Assembly: GCA_013400975.1 (NCBI GenBank)
Contig: WBMZ01011875.1
Coordinates: forward strand, 20,197-84,196
Length of the DNA: 64,000 nucleotides
Origin: Atrichornis clamosus
Lineage: Eukaryota > Chordata > Aves > Passeriformes > Menuridae
Direction: 5' to 3'
Made by a program: the position numbers and the translations under genes. The notes beneath the pieces are model-generated. The model did no database searches, had not been told where the DNA came from, and saw only the letters and a program-made list of their open reading frames with translations. This document shows positions 11,095 through 24,283 of this stretch, one piece after another; the stretch's first letter is position 1; each line of letters opens with the position of its first letter.

Positions 11095-11800
11095 CACAAA
11101 AAGTTTGAGGGTGACACCAAATTGAGGGAAGTGGTGAATACACTGGAGGTCAGAGCTGCTGTTCAGAGGAACACAGACATGCTCAGGAGACGGCAGAAAA
11201 TTCATGAGGTCTGGGGCAAAGGCAGATCCTGGCATGGATTATCCTCATACAACAGGAAGGTGGGAAGAACAAATCAGGATCCTGTCCCCCATTTTGTCTC
11301 TTCTACAGAAGAAAGGGGTCTGCAAACGGAGGTGGATCCAGCTGAGAGCCACTGAGGTGGTTGGGGGCTGCAGGATGTGATGTCTGAGCAGAAGTGGAAG
11401 CCACAGGTTTGCTGCATGTAGAGAAGAGGAGCTTGGTGGGGATCTAACTGCCCGTGCCAATACTAAGGACACCTGTAGTGTCCTGTAGAAGAAAAGCCAG
11501 CTCAGGTGCACAGAGAAAGGACAGTGGCAATGGGACATTTGCACAGAGAGAAATTCTGATGGGACATAAGGGAAAATTTATTCATCGTGTAAGTGTCAAG
11601 CACTGGACAGAGACCCCGGGAGGCTGTGATCAAAAAACCCTCTCCATTCTCAGAGATTTTCAATGCTCAACTTGACAAAGCCTAGTCCTGAGCAATCAGA
11701 TCTAAATTCAAGTTTAGCCCTGTGTTGAGAAGGGTCTTGGACGAGAGACTTCCAGAGGCCCCATCTAACCTACATTTTTATATTCATTTCTATAACTCAT
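11095..11800 (+). mobile_element. old, diverged CR1 LINE fragment
   Basis: Blocks of a degraded CR1 in the correct order: an AAGTTTGAGGGTGACACCAA segment (the reverse-transcriptase FADD-region equivalent), a CTGTTCAGAGGAACACAGAC block, then near 11500 GCTCAGGTGCACAGAGAAAG followed by the GGCAATGGGACA and GGAAAATTTATTCATCGTGT blocks. The end has CCTGAGCAATCAGATCTAA, GTCTTGGACGAGAGACTTCC and CCCCATCTAACCTAC before a lost tail. Many indels and stops show long inactivity. The A/T-ending terminal domain resembles older CR1 subfamilies rather than the type at 63190-63501. Confidence 0.75.
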
Positions 11801-14800
11801 CACGTAAAATGATTTCCAAATTGCTTCTTCCTGGGTATCTTCACTTGTACATGTGCTGCCTTGCAAATCACACTGTAGCTGGAGGCATAACCTGCAGTTT
11901 GCCCAGAACATCTGCAATTACTCAGGTGTGCATTAACTGAGAGACAGCAGGAGAGGGAAAGTGGGCTGGGGCTAAGGTACTAGACAGGAGTGTGTGCTAT
12001 AGCTTAGTTCATCTCCTGAGTTTGTAATTTTTTTCCCCAGAGGATTCTGGAGAGGTTTCTAGGTGATACGTTTTACCTTACACTGACTCTAAGTGTATTT
12101 CCAGTGCTTAACAAATAGAGATCTGAATATTTTTTTTTTATTTATTTTTTTTTTGCACAGCAGGGATAGGAAAAAGTACTTTGGGAGCATCAGGAGACAC
12201 AAATCTTCCTAGGCTGTCCAATACAGAAAGCAGGTTGTGCCTGTGCAGTGCTCTGCTCACATGGGTGAGATTTCCCAGCAGCTGTGAAGGTGCACAGGAG
12301 GACTGGGAGTAGAACTAATCCATGTCTTTATATAAAATGGAGATCTTATAGATTCCATAACATTCCTGTGACAAACACTGCCAATAATGAATCTGGCCTG
12401 TTTCACTGCCTTTGAGTTTACACCACGACAGACTGATCAAGTCATGTTTGGCTTTTCAGGTGCATCAGCCGTACTTCCACCCCTGCAAATGTTGCTTTGT
12501 CACGTGGGAAAGTCTGCCAGGCTGACTCTCCTGCACTCCACCACTACCATTCTTTGCCTTCAGTCTCCAGTAAAACCCACCACCAACCCTGGCCAAGGTG
12601 CTGGGAGGAGAAGGGTGAGATGCCACTGCTGTCACCTGGGTGGCACGATGGATATTGGACTGTATAGCTCAGCTTTGGAGGAAAAGTGGAGACCATGTTT
12701 TGGAAGGGTGAGAGTGAAATCCCTTGAAATCTACCGTGTCTTCTCCATTCCTCCAAGGTCTGCTGGCTCTTGGCTCTCACATACCTATGCAAGACAAAAG
12801 GAAGGACTGGGCTGGGGGGGGATTCTCCATCCTTGAGTGCAAATGACCCACGTGTCACTCCCCATTATTACATCTGTGTGATAACGCTTGCAAATGTTTC
12901 CAAATCCTATTAGAGCTGCCCACCTTTTGGCACTGTCCTCTTGTAGCACACAGGGACAAGGATCCAGGGTGTGGGACCACACAGTGAAGCCTGGGTGGAG
13001 ATTGAAGTGGTTTACAACAAACAGCTCTGGGCAGGGATAAAGAAAGTGGTGTTGTCAATCTGTGAAAGGGATGATTAACTGCACAGTTCTGTCTACCTGT
13101 TCCGTGCTCTCCTCTTGTTAAAAATATCCTTGCTGCTTCCACGTAACCATCTCATGGGATGAGTGCAGCAGAACTGAGGGTGAGATCTCCAGGTGATGAC
13201 AAGACTGCTTCTCATGAGCCATTTGCAGCATCTTCCTTTGCCCCTGCAGGGCTCCTGGCCTATCAGAGCTGACCTGGGAATGGAGATGGACATGGAATGG
13301 CTCTGTGGCCATTCCCAGACAGTGGGAGAACTCTCATCCTTGACCAAATTTGAGCAGAGTCTGGGATCTGAGCAGAGCAAGGCCACTCAACTGCATGGGC
13401 TGAGCATCCCATGTCCATCCCAGGTTGTGGTGCATTTGTCATTAAATGCTGCCAGGCAAGGAACATGGGAAACAGAGGGGAGGAGGAGGAGGCAGTGTGA
13501 GGCTGTTTTGATACCAACTTCCCTTTGATAAAGCTGCTGCATAAATCCCCTGTGGACAGCAGTCGGTCAGGGTAGAGGTGTTTGTGATTTAAGGGGAGTC
13601 TCCTCAGGCTTGTCTTTGCGTGGATGGGCTCAGGGCAGCCCAGGTCTGTGTGCAAAACCATCCAGACAGCCTTGCTCACAGCCCACCTCCTCACCAGCTG
13701 CCTCGGCAGGGATCACTAACACAGCCATCCCAACGCCTCTAACACAGCCTGAAATCACCAGCCAGCAGAAACACACAAGTCTTGTGTGCAGTTGCAGTGT
13801 GTGGGTCTGGCTGGTCTGAAATCCATCTCTGTTTGCTGAGGACAGGCCCTCCAGGGAGCAAGAGGCAGGAGTTACCCATCCCACGTGGCAGACAGCACAC
13901 AGACACACCAGCACACGTGGCAGGCCCTTGGCCTCCCTCCCTTGTGCTGTGCAAGAGAAGTTCCTCCCCAAAGTGTCTGGGGACTGCAAGGATCAGCCCA
14001 GTGAGACTTATTCCGCTGGAAACTGATTTCACTTAAAAATATGGGGCATTAGGAGGGCCGCTTCCAGAGCATCCCATGTGGGTGTGTCAAAGTGGAAGGA
14101 AGAGCATCTTGCTAAGCAGAAAAGGCCTGGCAGGAGCTGGTGCCTGCATCTCTGCAGAGCAGGGGAACTCCCACTGGAGTGGAGAAGGATGGAGGCAGCT
14201 ATGGGGACAGCAGCACTTTCCCAGCCCCCAAGGGGTTGCATTACCCACGGTGCTGGCCTGGCTGAGCCATGCCTCTGGAGCTTGAGGGGTGCCAGGATGT
14301 CCAAAGTCGTGTCCAAGTGGCCTGCAGTGATGTTCAGTGTTGCAAACACCAGCCCTCAGGTCCTCAGAGTTGCAGAGACTGTCGGCTCCGGGTTGTCCCT
14401 TTGGGATTCCTGTCTTCAAGCTCTGTCTTCTCACTAAGTTCTGAAATATGGGTGTGTTTTTTATGAAACCCGTGATTCCAGGATGTTACAGGGATCCAGA
14501 GGCTGGGTTTTTAAGAGCACCTACTGTAGTTTAGGTGTAACAGACACCCAGGATAAATTTCTGTGTTAAACCACTCCCTGTGGTTGCTGTCAAACCTGTC
14601 CTGGGGCTGTAAAAAGTAATCACTGTATTGAAATCGTCTTAAGTTGTTCCCAGTGAAAGGTGCTGGGCTAATTCAATTAAAGGCCTAATGCAGATGGATT
14701 TAGGAACTGGGGTGGAGAATGAAAGAAAGCAGAGAAAGAGGGACAGATCCCTGTGGAGGCGGGGAGCGGTGCTCCCTGGGCTCTAAGTCCATCACCTAAT

Positions 14801-17800
14801 TGCCCTCTGCTTTGAATCAAAGAGACAAAGGCTGCCCCTTGCCTTCTGCCCCCAACACGGCCTTTTGGACGGGAGAGGTTTGGGGGTGCCTCCTCTGTGT
14901 GTGCACGGAGGGAGCTGCTTAACTCCCCTTTGGTCTCAAAGGATTTCCCCTAATCCTGACCTCTCCCTGCGCTGCTCAGACGCCGCTGCGGAGAGCAGGG
15001 CGTTAGTGCCGGCTCTAATCCCACCCCACCGCTCTCCCCTCCTCAGGGGGCACTCACCCCTTCTCAGCCCTTGTGTTTCGGGTTGAAAGGCTTGCAAAAG
15101 CCTTTGGAGTTCAGTTCAAGAGCCACATTCCTTAGGACACAGACCACTCCCCGGGAGCCGGATTGCAGCAGCGAGGATGGAGCTCTCCTAGAAACCCTGC
15201 TCAGACACTCAGGTGACCAGGGTCTAGAGCAGCACGAGGATTTGGGCTTGCTGGTAGCGGAGCTGGATGCCCCGTTTTCCCCTTGGAAAGCTCTGATGAT
15301 CTGTTTTCAGCTCCTTCTGTGGGATTTTGTCCCAGGAGCAGCAGACAGAGACCTTGAAGGATGGTGTCATCTGGCTAAGGATGCTCTGCCATCAGATTTA
15401 TGTCTCATGCTGCTGAGGCTGCTATTGCCAGACACAGCTTCACCCACGCAGAAGTGTTTTCTCCCCTGCAAAGCCTGGCAAAGAACGTGCTTTGCTGAGG
15501 AGCAGGAAGTGCAGATCAAAGTGATTGTCTGTCCACAGACTTTTCTGTCATTTTTCACATGGTTAATTGCTGTCTATTGATGTGTGAAGCCCTGAGCAGC
15601 ATTTGCCTTGAGAGGACAGGCTGGTTATCTGGATGTGCTGTCAGGCAACCGCTTAGGCTGATCCATGGATACCCAGAGGAAAACCTAGGGATGCATGTCA
15701 CTATGTATATGATGGCTGCAAAGGCCGGAGAAGTGTAGTGTCAGGGCTGCAGGATGGTGGGAAATGGGATAAAGGGGATGTTTCCTCCATGGTTCCCTGG
15801 CAGATCTTCCTGCCTGCAGTGTCTCAGGCTGGAAAGCAGCGAGGCAAATTCATGAGCAAGTAGAGTCTCTAGCAGGGAGGCGACTACAAGGCTGTGAAGG
15901 ACCAGGTGTGAGCTGGGGAGGGCACTGTGGCCCTCAGGGAGGTGACTGATGGCAGAAAGGACACAGAGCACGTGCCCAGGCTGAGGTCAGCAGAGCTGTG
16001 CTATCAGTGTTAGACACTGCAATGGGGAGCAGGGAGGAGGTCGCCCTGTGACCCACAGCTGCTCAGCTCCATCCTCCTGCCTGTGAGCTGCTGTTCTGGT
16101 CAGGCCCAAGACTGGACACGGGAGCTGCATGAAGCATTTTTCATGCAGGTGCAGCAGTGTCGTTCAGCTGGCAGAGCTGCGTCTGCTGGTCCCTGGCGGG
16201 CACAGCTGGGTGACAGACAGCACCTCTGCTCGTCTTTGCTGCCGTAATGTGGGTGGCTTGGAAGAGGGAGGTACTCAGAGGCTTGGAAGCTGCCTTCTGG
16301 GCAGCAGGGGAGCCTGTGGACAGGGTGCACACGCCAGCCTAAGTGTCTCCCAAGTCCTGCAGTGATGCCTGCAAGCCTTAAGACTTTTTTTCAGTAAGCC
16401 AACATGGGCTGTAATGGGGAGAAAACACTCTGGTCTGCACTGCAGTGGAGACTGCAGCATCTTCTGCAAGGGGTGGAGAGAGATATTCATTGTCTGTATT
16501 CACAAGGCTTGAGCTGTTTGCTCACTGCAGTTTCCTTTGCTTTCAACAAGGGACAAGCTCCCACCACCAGCCCAGCCCGGAGGACCTCATGACATCCCAA
16601 AGGAATCACCAGACCTACTAGGAAAGAAGCAGGCTGCAACGTGAGGAGTTTTCCTCATGTGAGACACTCCTCCAGGGACAAGACGGCTCAGGGACATTTC
16701 AGGAGTGCTGTAAGCTCTTGGTGATGCTGCGGAGCTGAGTCAACCCTAAATGAATTCACACGGGCAGTGTCAGGTTGTGGCTGGATATAAGTTAGGGAGT
16801 CACTCTTGGCACGTCCGGTGGCCGAGGGTTCTTTGTCTCTTCTCGACTGGGCTGTGGAAGGCTGCAGAGATCAGGTTTCTGAGGTGCTCTGGGCAGTTCA
16901 GTCGGGACACCCACGTGTGAAGCTGCAGGGTAGTTTTCCTACTGCCAGCCGTGCTTCACTCAGAGACCTCAGATCAGTCTCTGAGGAGATGGGGGCATTT
17001 TGGACTTGGGCCATACCAGCACATTCAGCTGCAGATGGTTACAGGAACAGATAACTGGTCCTGCAGAAATTCCAGGAAGTCTGATCACCCTGGAACATAG
17101 ATCCTATTCACATCGTCTGTAACCTGAGAGCAGCTCTTCGGAGCTGGGATTAGCAAAAGTATTTGGCTTCACCTGCCCTACTCCTAGGGAGCTGGTGGGC
17201 CAGTGCTAAACCCCTGCCCATGCAGAAGGAGAGGAAGGGTTTTCTGCAGGCTAATGGTGGTGCTGGCATGGCAGAAACTCACTTCTGCTCTGGTAACAGC
17301 CATGGAGAGGTGTGAGCAGGGGCTACACCTGGGTAACTCCCTGCCTGGATCACCGAGGGGTATGAAACGTACAGATGATGGGTCACATCCACACCTTGCA
17401 CACCCAGACGTGTTGGCAGAGTCAGACGTGTGCACAGGTGTGCTCCTGCCTTACCACCCTGGGATATTGCAGGCAGCAGAGATGTGAAAAGCTGGGGGTT
17501 GCATGGTGGGATGGGGTAAGCAGGGTACATGAACAGGCTGACTTCTGGAGCAGGGAAAATGCTGAAATCTGCACCTAGAAATTGCCCTTTTCTTTGCTGG
17601 GGTTTATCCGGCTCCCCCAGACAAGGTAGGGACCTGTCCCTGCCCTGGGAGATGGCACCTGGTCCCACAGCACATCCAAGGAGATCCCTTTCTCAAGGGA
17701 AGGGTTTTAGGCATTCCAGCAGTGATGCTGGCTGGGCAGGGAGACGTCCTATGCCCAAAACTGGAAGAGGTGAGCACAGCTGTGTGAGAAACTCCTGACT

Positions 17801-20284
17801 GTCTCTGGAGTTTGCAGCACTGCTTCCAGGGGAAAAGGGCTGAGAAATTGCCTGGTGCCAAGAAGTCAAGTGGGGGAGTTGCAAAGCAAGCTGATAAACT
17901 GGAGAGAAAGTCACCAGGGCATACAGAACTCACCATGGCTGCAGCCAAGTTAGGTGTTCAGTGGGCCCTGCTGATCAATTTCTGTCCCAAGAAGGCAGGT
18001 AAATATGGTACCAGTTTTTTGAAATAATGACCTAGGAAACTAAAGGTCAGTGCATCTGACTTCTGCGCTGACTCAGCTCTGCACTGAGCAAATTATCAAC
18101 ATTATAATAAAAGCTTAAATGAATAGGCATGTGCATGTTCACCTGGAAGGAGACTGCGATAACTACTTGCTGTGGAGGTGGTGCCTCCCCAGGGCAGCAA
18201 GCTGAAGGAAGAGACATCTGTAAATCAGAAAGAGTTACTTGGAAAAGTCTCCTTGATTTTCCAAAAGCTCCTGACAAGCTCCACCACTAAAAGGTCTTAT
18301 TTTGTCACAGCCTGAGCAAGAACGTCATTTTGTAAGTTAGAACAGGTGGGGAAGCTGGTTTGCCAAGGGGAGATGCCAGCAGGTGTAAATCCAGCTAAAG
18401 GAAGGGTCTTTCTGTGGTGTGTAACTAAACAGTGGCACTTGCTGCCATGCAGGGTTGGTGAAAGCAAGGTGCATTGAAGGCTCTGAAAAGCAACCAGATA
18501 AAGACATGGGGGACAAATCCATCCAACATCCACTGTCTGTCAGTTGGGAGGTATCCAAAACACAGTTGGGACACACATTTCAGTTTCTGTGATTTGTGCT
18601 GGCCTGTGTAATGTCCTGCGACCTTACATGAGGAGCGACCTCAATTTCTCTTTGTGCCCCATAACTCTACCAGTTGCATTGTGATGTTACTTGGGCTTTT
18701 CTTGGCATCCGTTTCTCAAAGACCCATTTTGCTTATGGCTGAGCCCAAGGCTGGATGCAGAGCCATCCCTGTGCTGCTGGAGCTCTCCTGAATGGGAGAG
18801 CTCTCCTAATGGGGCTGGGGTGGGCTGTGGGGCAGGGCAGGGCGTGCACATGAGGAAGAGAAGGGAGCTGGCTGGTGTGATACTCAGAGAGCCTCTAGAA
18901 GAGCTCAGGCATGACAGTCCAGGGGCTCAGGCCCTGAAGGGCTGGGGATCCCATGGGGGTGAGGAAGGATTCCCAGGAAGATGGGTGCCCCTCGAGCACT
19001 GGCAGTGCTGCTGCCCCAGCAGTTTCTTCCCTGGCAAACCCTGATGGACAGCACTGGCCTCTGCGAAACCTGAGGCCACACCGGATTGATAACAGTATCG
19101 GGGAGATGGCTGTAGGGTCAGAATACCAGTCCCAGACCCTGCCATACCAGGAGGGCTTCCAGACACCCAAAACCAGCCGTCAGAGACACGCTCAGCTGAA
19201 AGGCAGGCACTGGAGAAGACATGCCAGGCCAAGGGGCCATGTATTTGGGGAGGGGCAAGCCTTTGGATCAGTAGCCAGACAAAGGTGGGCAGGCTTGAGT
19301 GCTTTGCTCCAGCAGACAAGCCTGTAGTGCAGTTGGCCTGGGGGCAGCAGCTGCGTTAATCCTGACCCTGTTCTTTATCTAAGGCTCTGTCTGAGAAAAA
19401 AAGAGTGTGTGCCTTGTACATCCTCCTGAGCTATTTGTTCCCTGCACTGTGCAAGGTGGGGAGAGTGGCAGAGAGGGACAGCTCTGAGGCTAAGGGCTCC
19501 CCTTCTGACAGGCACTTGCTGCAGGATTGTGGTAGTGCATCCCCCACTCCAAGCTCAGATCTATGGCCAAACCCAGGATAGGGCTTTGAAAGTGGGATGG
19601 TCAGCCTTGAACCCAGAGAAGCAGTGATCCACCGGGTCCCTGAGTCACTTGTTTCCATATTTTATTGCTTTCCCTGCTGCAAATCATGTGTGTCTGCGGC
19701 ACTTCTGTTCTCTGCAGAACCACAACCCACCAGCTCTCAAACACCTCCGTGCAGGTGTGCGGGCTGAGCCACACCTTGGTCATCTCTCTGACAACCCAAA
19801 GCTGCTGCTACCTCTCGCTTGGAGGCAGCTTTTCTAGACCCTGACTTGTGCCTGTGCCCTCTCCTGCATTACCTCCACGTTGTCAACAACTGCTTTGAAG
19901 TGCCGACAGTGGCGATGGGCTTGCTCCCGCCATGCCCAGGGATACACTGCTTCCCCTCTATTCACCGTCCCTCTGCTAAAGCCCCTCAGACTGTTTGCCA
20001 GCTAAGCTCTCTTTTGTCCTGGGAGCTTATGCTCAGCTCAAGTTGTTTCCACAATGGCCTAAGGCCTTTTCAGTGCTGCTGCTTTCCAAGGGAAAAGACC
20101 CAGCCTTGTACGCGTGACCCCCAGCCGCCTTTCCCCGAGTTCCTTGGCCATGTTCAACGCACAGCCCTTGTAAGCCTGGCTTCCCATCGAGCCCAGAGCA
20201 GTGGGGACCGTGCCTGCTGATGGTTTGTAACTCCCTCACCTTTTGGTACTGCACAGGGCCCTTCATACAACATACCCTTAGCAT
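11801..20284. other. long unassigned stretch
   Basis: About 8.5 kb with no gene, RNA gene or clear transposon that I can name. It includes an oligo-T tract at 12130-12155; a locally AT-richer patch at 14590-14720 (GCTAATTCAATTAAAGGCCT) that could be conserved; a small CpG cluster at about 14965-15035; and an 18-bp tandem pair (GAGCTCTCCT...AATGGG) at 18780-18816. A 169-codon frame (15071-15580, plus) has no recognisable motif and starts in sequence that looks like the rest of the region. Confidence 0.45.
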
Positions 20285-20505
20285 CTGGGCCGGCAAGCTC
20301 AGGAGGGATGCACTTGGGTCTGAATGACCAGGTTAATAACAGTATGCTGTAAGTGGGAAGTATTCCAGCCCTGCAGAAAATCCACTGTTGCTGCGTGTGG
20401 TGTGGATGGTTCAGTGTCAGGATGGATGGAGGAGAACTAGAAATGGCCAGGAGAAAGGCACTGAGGATGATCAGAGATATGGACTAGCAGCATGAGGCTA
20501 TGCCG
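20285..20505 (+). mobile_element. possible very old CR1 relic
   Basis: Scattered resemblance to the CR1 second reading frame: a GGATGCACTTGGGTCTGAAT segment, and near the end a block reading AGGAGAAAGGCACTGAGGAT followed by GATCAGAGATATGG and CAGCATGAGGC. The latter corresponds to the CR1 block with GAGGGC...AAGATGATCAGGG...GAGCA. Matches are patchy and the ends cannot be fixed. Confidence 0.35.
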
Positions 20506-21692
20506 GCCCAAGAGCAGGCCAGCATGGGGAGCCTGGCACCTTGGAGAACTGAATATTCTGTTACTTCACACCTCTGTTTCCCCATCACCCCAAAGCAGTC
20601 ACTAGGATGCAGTAACTCACAAGCACTCTGGGTCTGAGCCCCTGTCCATTTCACGTGAGCAATTTGCACCAATGATGAATTGTGTTATCTGGCCACAAAC
20701 TTGGAGAGTGTCCATGCACATGCTGATACTGAGCTAAGGACTGAAGTAGTGGCTCACTGAGCTCTGAGTTTTGACAAGCTGGGGGCTGCTGCTTGTCCAT
20801 TTGTGCTTGGGGAAGTCTCTGCCTCCAGGCAGGCTGTTCCCATGAGAGTGGCCCATGCCAGGGAGAAGGCAAAGGCTTCATGTATCACCTGCTCCATCTA
20901 AGTGTGGGGGACACTCGTTTGGTGGCCTTAATGTTCTCAGTTTGGACACCAGCTCAGCCAGACTACAGGAAAGACAGATCTCTGCAACCACTGGAAAGAA
21001 GGATCTTTGGTTTTAAAAAGACAGATTGCCTCAAAGCAGGCAGAGTCAGCTAGGGGCAAACTGACCTGTCTTGTCTGCTGAGGTTATCACTCTGGATGGA
21101 CTCTGGACAGTGGTGGTCTGCACCAAGCCTTGGCTAACTTTTCCAGCCCACTGTGCAGCACCATTTCACTTTAGGATAACCCTGGGATGCTGCTGAAGGA
21201 CTGAAGGTCAGGGACCAGGGTTTCATCAATCGGGCATGGTGTCATTGTTTGAGGAGGGCTCTCCCCTGCTACCAGGAGCCATCTCTGACTCCAAAATCCT
21301 TGGAGCTGGGCAGGGAGATGCCATGCTGTCCACACAGCCAGCCTCAGGCTGCCCATGCTGGCCTGAAAATGAGTTTTCAGCTGCTTGGTGGAGGCTTGGA
21401 GCAGAGATGGGGCAGAAGGAAAGACCATACCTGGGAGCCAGGGGAATGGGTGATGGCAAGGCTGGGCATCGTGGTTTGGAGAGGTAAGGTCCAGCTTTGT
21501 GCAGAGTTCTTCATTCTGGCAGCACTAGCCAGTGACTGGGGCAGTCCAATTCCTTTAAGATCTTGAGAGCTTCAGGAGGAATTTTCTGGAACAGGCTGGC
21601 AGGTTGGCAACTGGGATGTCGCTCTTTGATTTGGACAGTTTCAAAGTGTCTGTACTTCAGGGATTAAGTTTTACTGTGCCAAGGAGCAATTC
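20506..21692. other. unassigned non-coding sequence
   Basis: No gene, RNA or repeat family recognised. Confidence 0.5.
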
Positions 21693-22176
21693 ACTAGAGG
21701 ATGAGGACCAGATCCGTATCCTGGACCCTCTTCATGATACTCTTTCTTGCTCTTCATTTGGGTGTTAGGAGCTAATGGGCTGAATTAACGACCTCTCCAA
21801 CCCTGGCACCAAAGGAAAGTTCCAGGTTTCCCAATCCTCTTTGCCAGGTGCTAGAGATCACCTTCTTTTCCTGCTTTCATGGCCCCTTCATGGCCATGGG
21901 CTCAGTGCTCACACCTCTGCACCTTCCTGCTACCAAGGGGCTGCAAAGCATCCACATCTAAGCCAAATCCTCAACACAGCTGGGACAAATGCTGGTCCTG
22001 CATGCCAAAGTGCCTGGGGGTGAGAATGAATTAACTCTCCTTGTGAGTGCTGGGCAGGTACTGCCCAGACAATTGACCACAAATATTCAATTACAGTTTG
22101 AAATGTGTTTTTGCCAACCTGCTCTCTTGAGAATGTGCCTTTCTAGGCAAACACTCAGAAAACCCACATCATAAGC
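21693..22176 (+). repeat. left arm of long inverted repeat
   Basis: This 484-bp segment recurs in reverse complement at 23815-24283. The inner 382 bp (21795-22176 against 23816-24197) match without a mismatch that I can find. The outer 100 bp carry several substitutions, and a 17-bp insertion at 21763-21779 is absent from the other arm. Outside the arms the sequences are unrelated. No target-site duplication or transposase is visible. The insertion disrupts the frame that is open in the other arm, so this arm carries no intact version of the 165-codon frame described there. Confidence 0.95.
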
Positions 22177-23814
22177 TCAATTGCTCCCTGAAAACAAATT
22201 TCTGAATCATTTAAGTAACCACTAATGGTGGGAACTGGGGATCTGGCACCCAAGACAGCATCTTCAAAAGGCAGAGTTCCCTGCTTGGAATGGATAAGCA
22301 TCTCGCCTGGTCTTCAAACCCTGCTGCTCTTGTGCCATAGGATGGCAAGGGTCACGCCTGGGCTGAAAACGTCTCTGGAGTCTCTGTCCACCTTTGATGT
22401 GTTTCTGCTTCTGTGCTGGCCCGAACAGGAGGCCATGTGTACTGATGGTGAGACAAGGAGAACAGGGCCAGATGTAGGCAGGATCCATCCAAGTGGCTGC
22501 CTCTAGCTGGAGGCTGATCTCTGAGATGTGGACACGTTTCTTGCTTGTCAGTCCCCCCATCCTGGTGCCTTTCCACGCCCTGGCACCCTGAGTCAGCCTT
22601 GGTCACCCCATGCCCAGAACCTTCCCAGAGGGGCTGCCTGAGGGACCTACTCCAGATCATGCTTGATGGGGCATTTCCCTGGATGGGGAGACTCAGAGCC
22701 TTGCCTTTGCCTTGCAGAGCCAGTTCTGACAGTGCGGGGAGCGTGACCTTGTGACTCCCCACAAATCCCAAATTAATTAATCCCAGGGACACTGGGGCGA
22801 CATGAACAGCCTGTTTGATTTCTCTGCAGTTTTTTCCTGGGGCTCAAAGGGATTAGTGCAGGCAGGAACAGGGAAATATAACAAGGGGCTCAGCTTTCAG
22901 CTCCCTCTCCCAGCCAGCAGACTTCTGTTCTTACCAGAGGTATTAGCAGCAGTAATCCACCATGTCTCTGAGCATTATCTGTGTGCGGCATCCTCTTCCT
23001 CTCCCCCAGGCCCTCACATGTGTGCTGCCATGCTCAGCTCACTACTGCGTGTTCATGCCCTGCCTGGGGAACTTGCCCCATCCCTGTTCCTCCTTGACAC
23101 AACCCACCCCCCCATATCATGGCACGTGCAATGCCCCACACAGAGCCCACCCAGATTACTACGGGGCCGTGCACTTTTTGCACATCTGTCCCTACGGCCC
23201 CACACACTTTATGTAGAACCCACTGACGCACTCTCACACACAGGTGGTTTTTGTTGTGAACACCTCTCTGTTGCTGCTTGTCACAGCTTTTAGAACCCCT
23301 GGGGTAACTGGGGGCAGAGGACGCCCCTGTGAACCAGCAGACTGGGGCTTCTCTTGGAACACTTGGGGTCACTCAAATGAGTCTCCGTCTCCAGTGCCTG
23401 GCCACGGCCACTGAGGTCCCGGGTAACACAGAATTGAGGATGGATGGATTTAGTGTCCCCTGAGCACCATTCATGCTTTGTATCCAGTGCCTCGTCATCC
23501 AGACAGGAGGATGTGCAGACCCAGAGAGTCCTGAGCACAGTCACCCTTAGGATAAGGGAAGCAGAAAAGTGTGGAATAGAGAAAAGGAATGGGATTTTGT
23601 TAAAACACAGGGGTGTGACAAGTGTCCCCTGGCTGGGGAGGGAGGAATGACCTGCTGCTAACTCAGAATAGATCCATAGAAGATCTTTCTCCTGTGCCTG
23701 CTGCCATTAACCAACAGAATTGGACATGTGCAAACACAGTATCCTCTTCTCCAGGAGAGAAGAGTAGAAACCAGTGAGAGGCAACTGGGTTGCCTCTCGT
23801 AGAAACCATCAAGT
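22177..23814. other. spacer of long inverted repeat
   Basis: A 1638-bp unique segment between the two arms. It contains no recognisable gene. A 163-codon frame (22802-23293, plus) and a 146-codon frame (22352-22792, minus) show no motif. An AT patch AAATTAATTAATCCC lies near 22770. A perfect short hairpin stands close to its right edge (see 23776-23798). Confidence 0.6.
23764..23808. repeat. perfect hairpin flanked by 10-bp direct repeats
   Basis: GAGAGGCAAC (23776-23785) and GTTGCCTCTC (23789-23798) form a perfect 10-bp stem with a TGG loop. The decamer GTAGAAACCA flanks the hairpin at 23764-23773 and 23799-23808. It lies 7 bp from the inner end of the right arm of the long inverted repeat, so it may mark an insertion or a template-switch junction. 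Confidence 0.8.
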
Positions 23815-24283
23815 TGCTTATGATGTGGGTTTTCTGAGTGTTTGCCTAGAAAGGCACATTCTCAAGAGAGCAGGTTGGCAAAAACACATTTCAAACTGTA
23901 ATTGAATATTTGTGGTCAATTGTCTGGGCAGTACCTGCCCAGCACTCACAAGGAGAGTTAATTCATTCTCACCCCCAGGCACTTTGGCATGCAGGACCAG
24001 CATTTGTCCCAGCTGTGTTGAGGATTTGGCTTAGATGTGGATGCTTTGCAGCCCCTTGGTAGCAGGAAGGTGCAGAGGTGTGAGCACTGAGCCCATGGCC
24101 ATGAAGGGGCCATGAAAGCAGGAAAAGAAGGTGATCTCTAGCACCTGGCAAAGAGGATTGGGAAACCTGGAACTTTCCTTTGGTGCCAGGGTTGGAGGGG
24201 TCGTTGATTCAGCCCAAATGAAGAGCAAGAAAGAGTATCATGAAGAGGGTCCAGGATCCAGACCTGGTCCTCATCTCCTAGAG
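23815..24283 (-). repeat. right arm of long inverted repeat
   Basis: The reverse-complement partner of 21693-22176, 469 bp long, identical over 23816-24197 and diverged in the outer part (24198-24283). The sequence from 24284 onward is not shared with the left side, so the outer breakpoint is sharp. On the minus strand a 165-codon frame enters this arm and ends within it. Confidence 0.95.

Noticed and set aside
15071..15580. 169-codon plus-strand frame
   Set aside because: Reads like a protein in parts but shows no family motif, no exon boundaries and no promoter; kept only as a note in the region entry.
21693..24283. Composite DNA transposon with terminal inverted repeats
   Set aside because: No transposase-like frame in the spacer, no target-site duplication at the outer ends, and arms that diverge outward rather than ending in a shared terminal motif.
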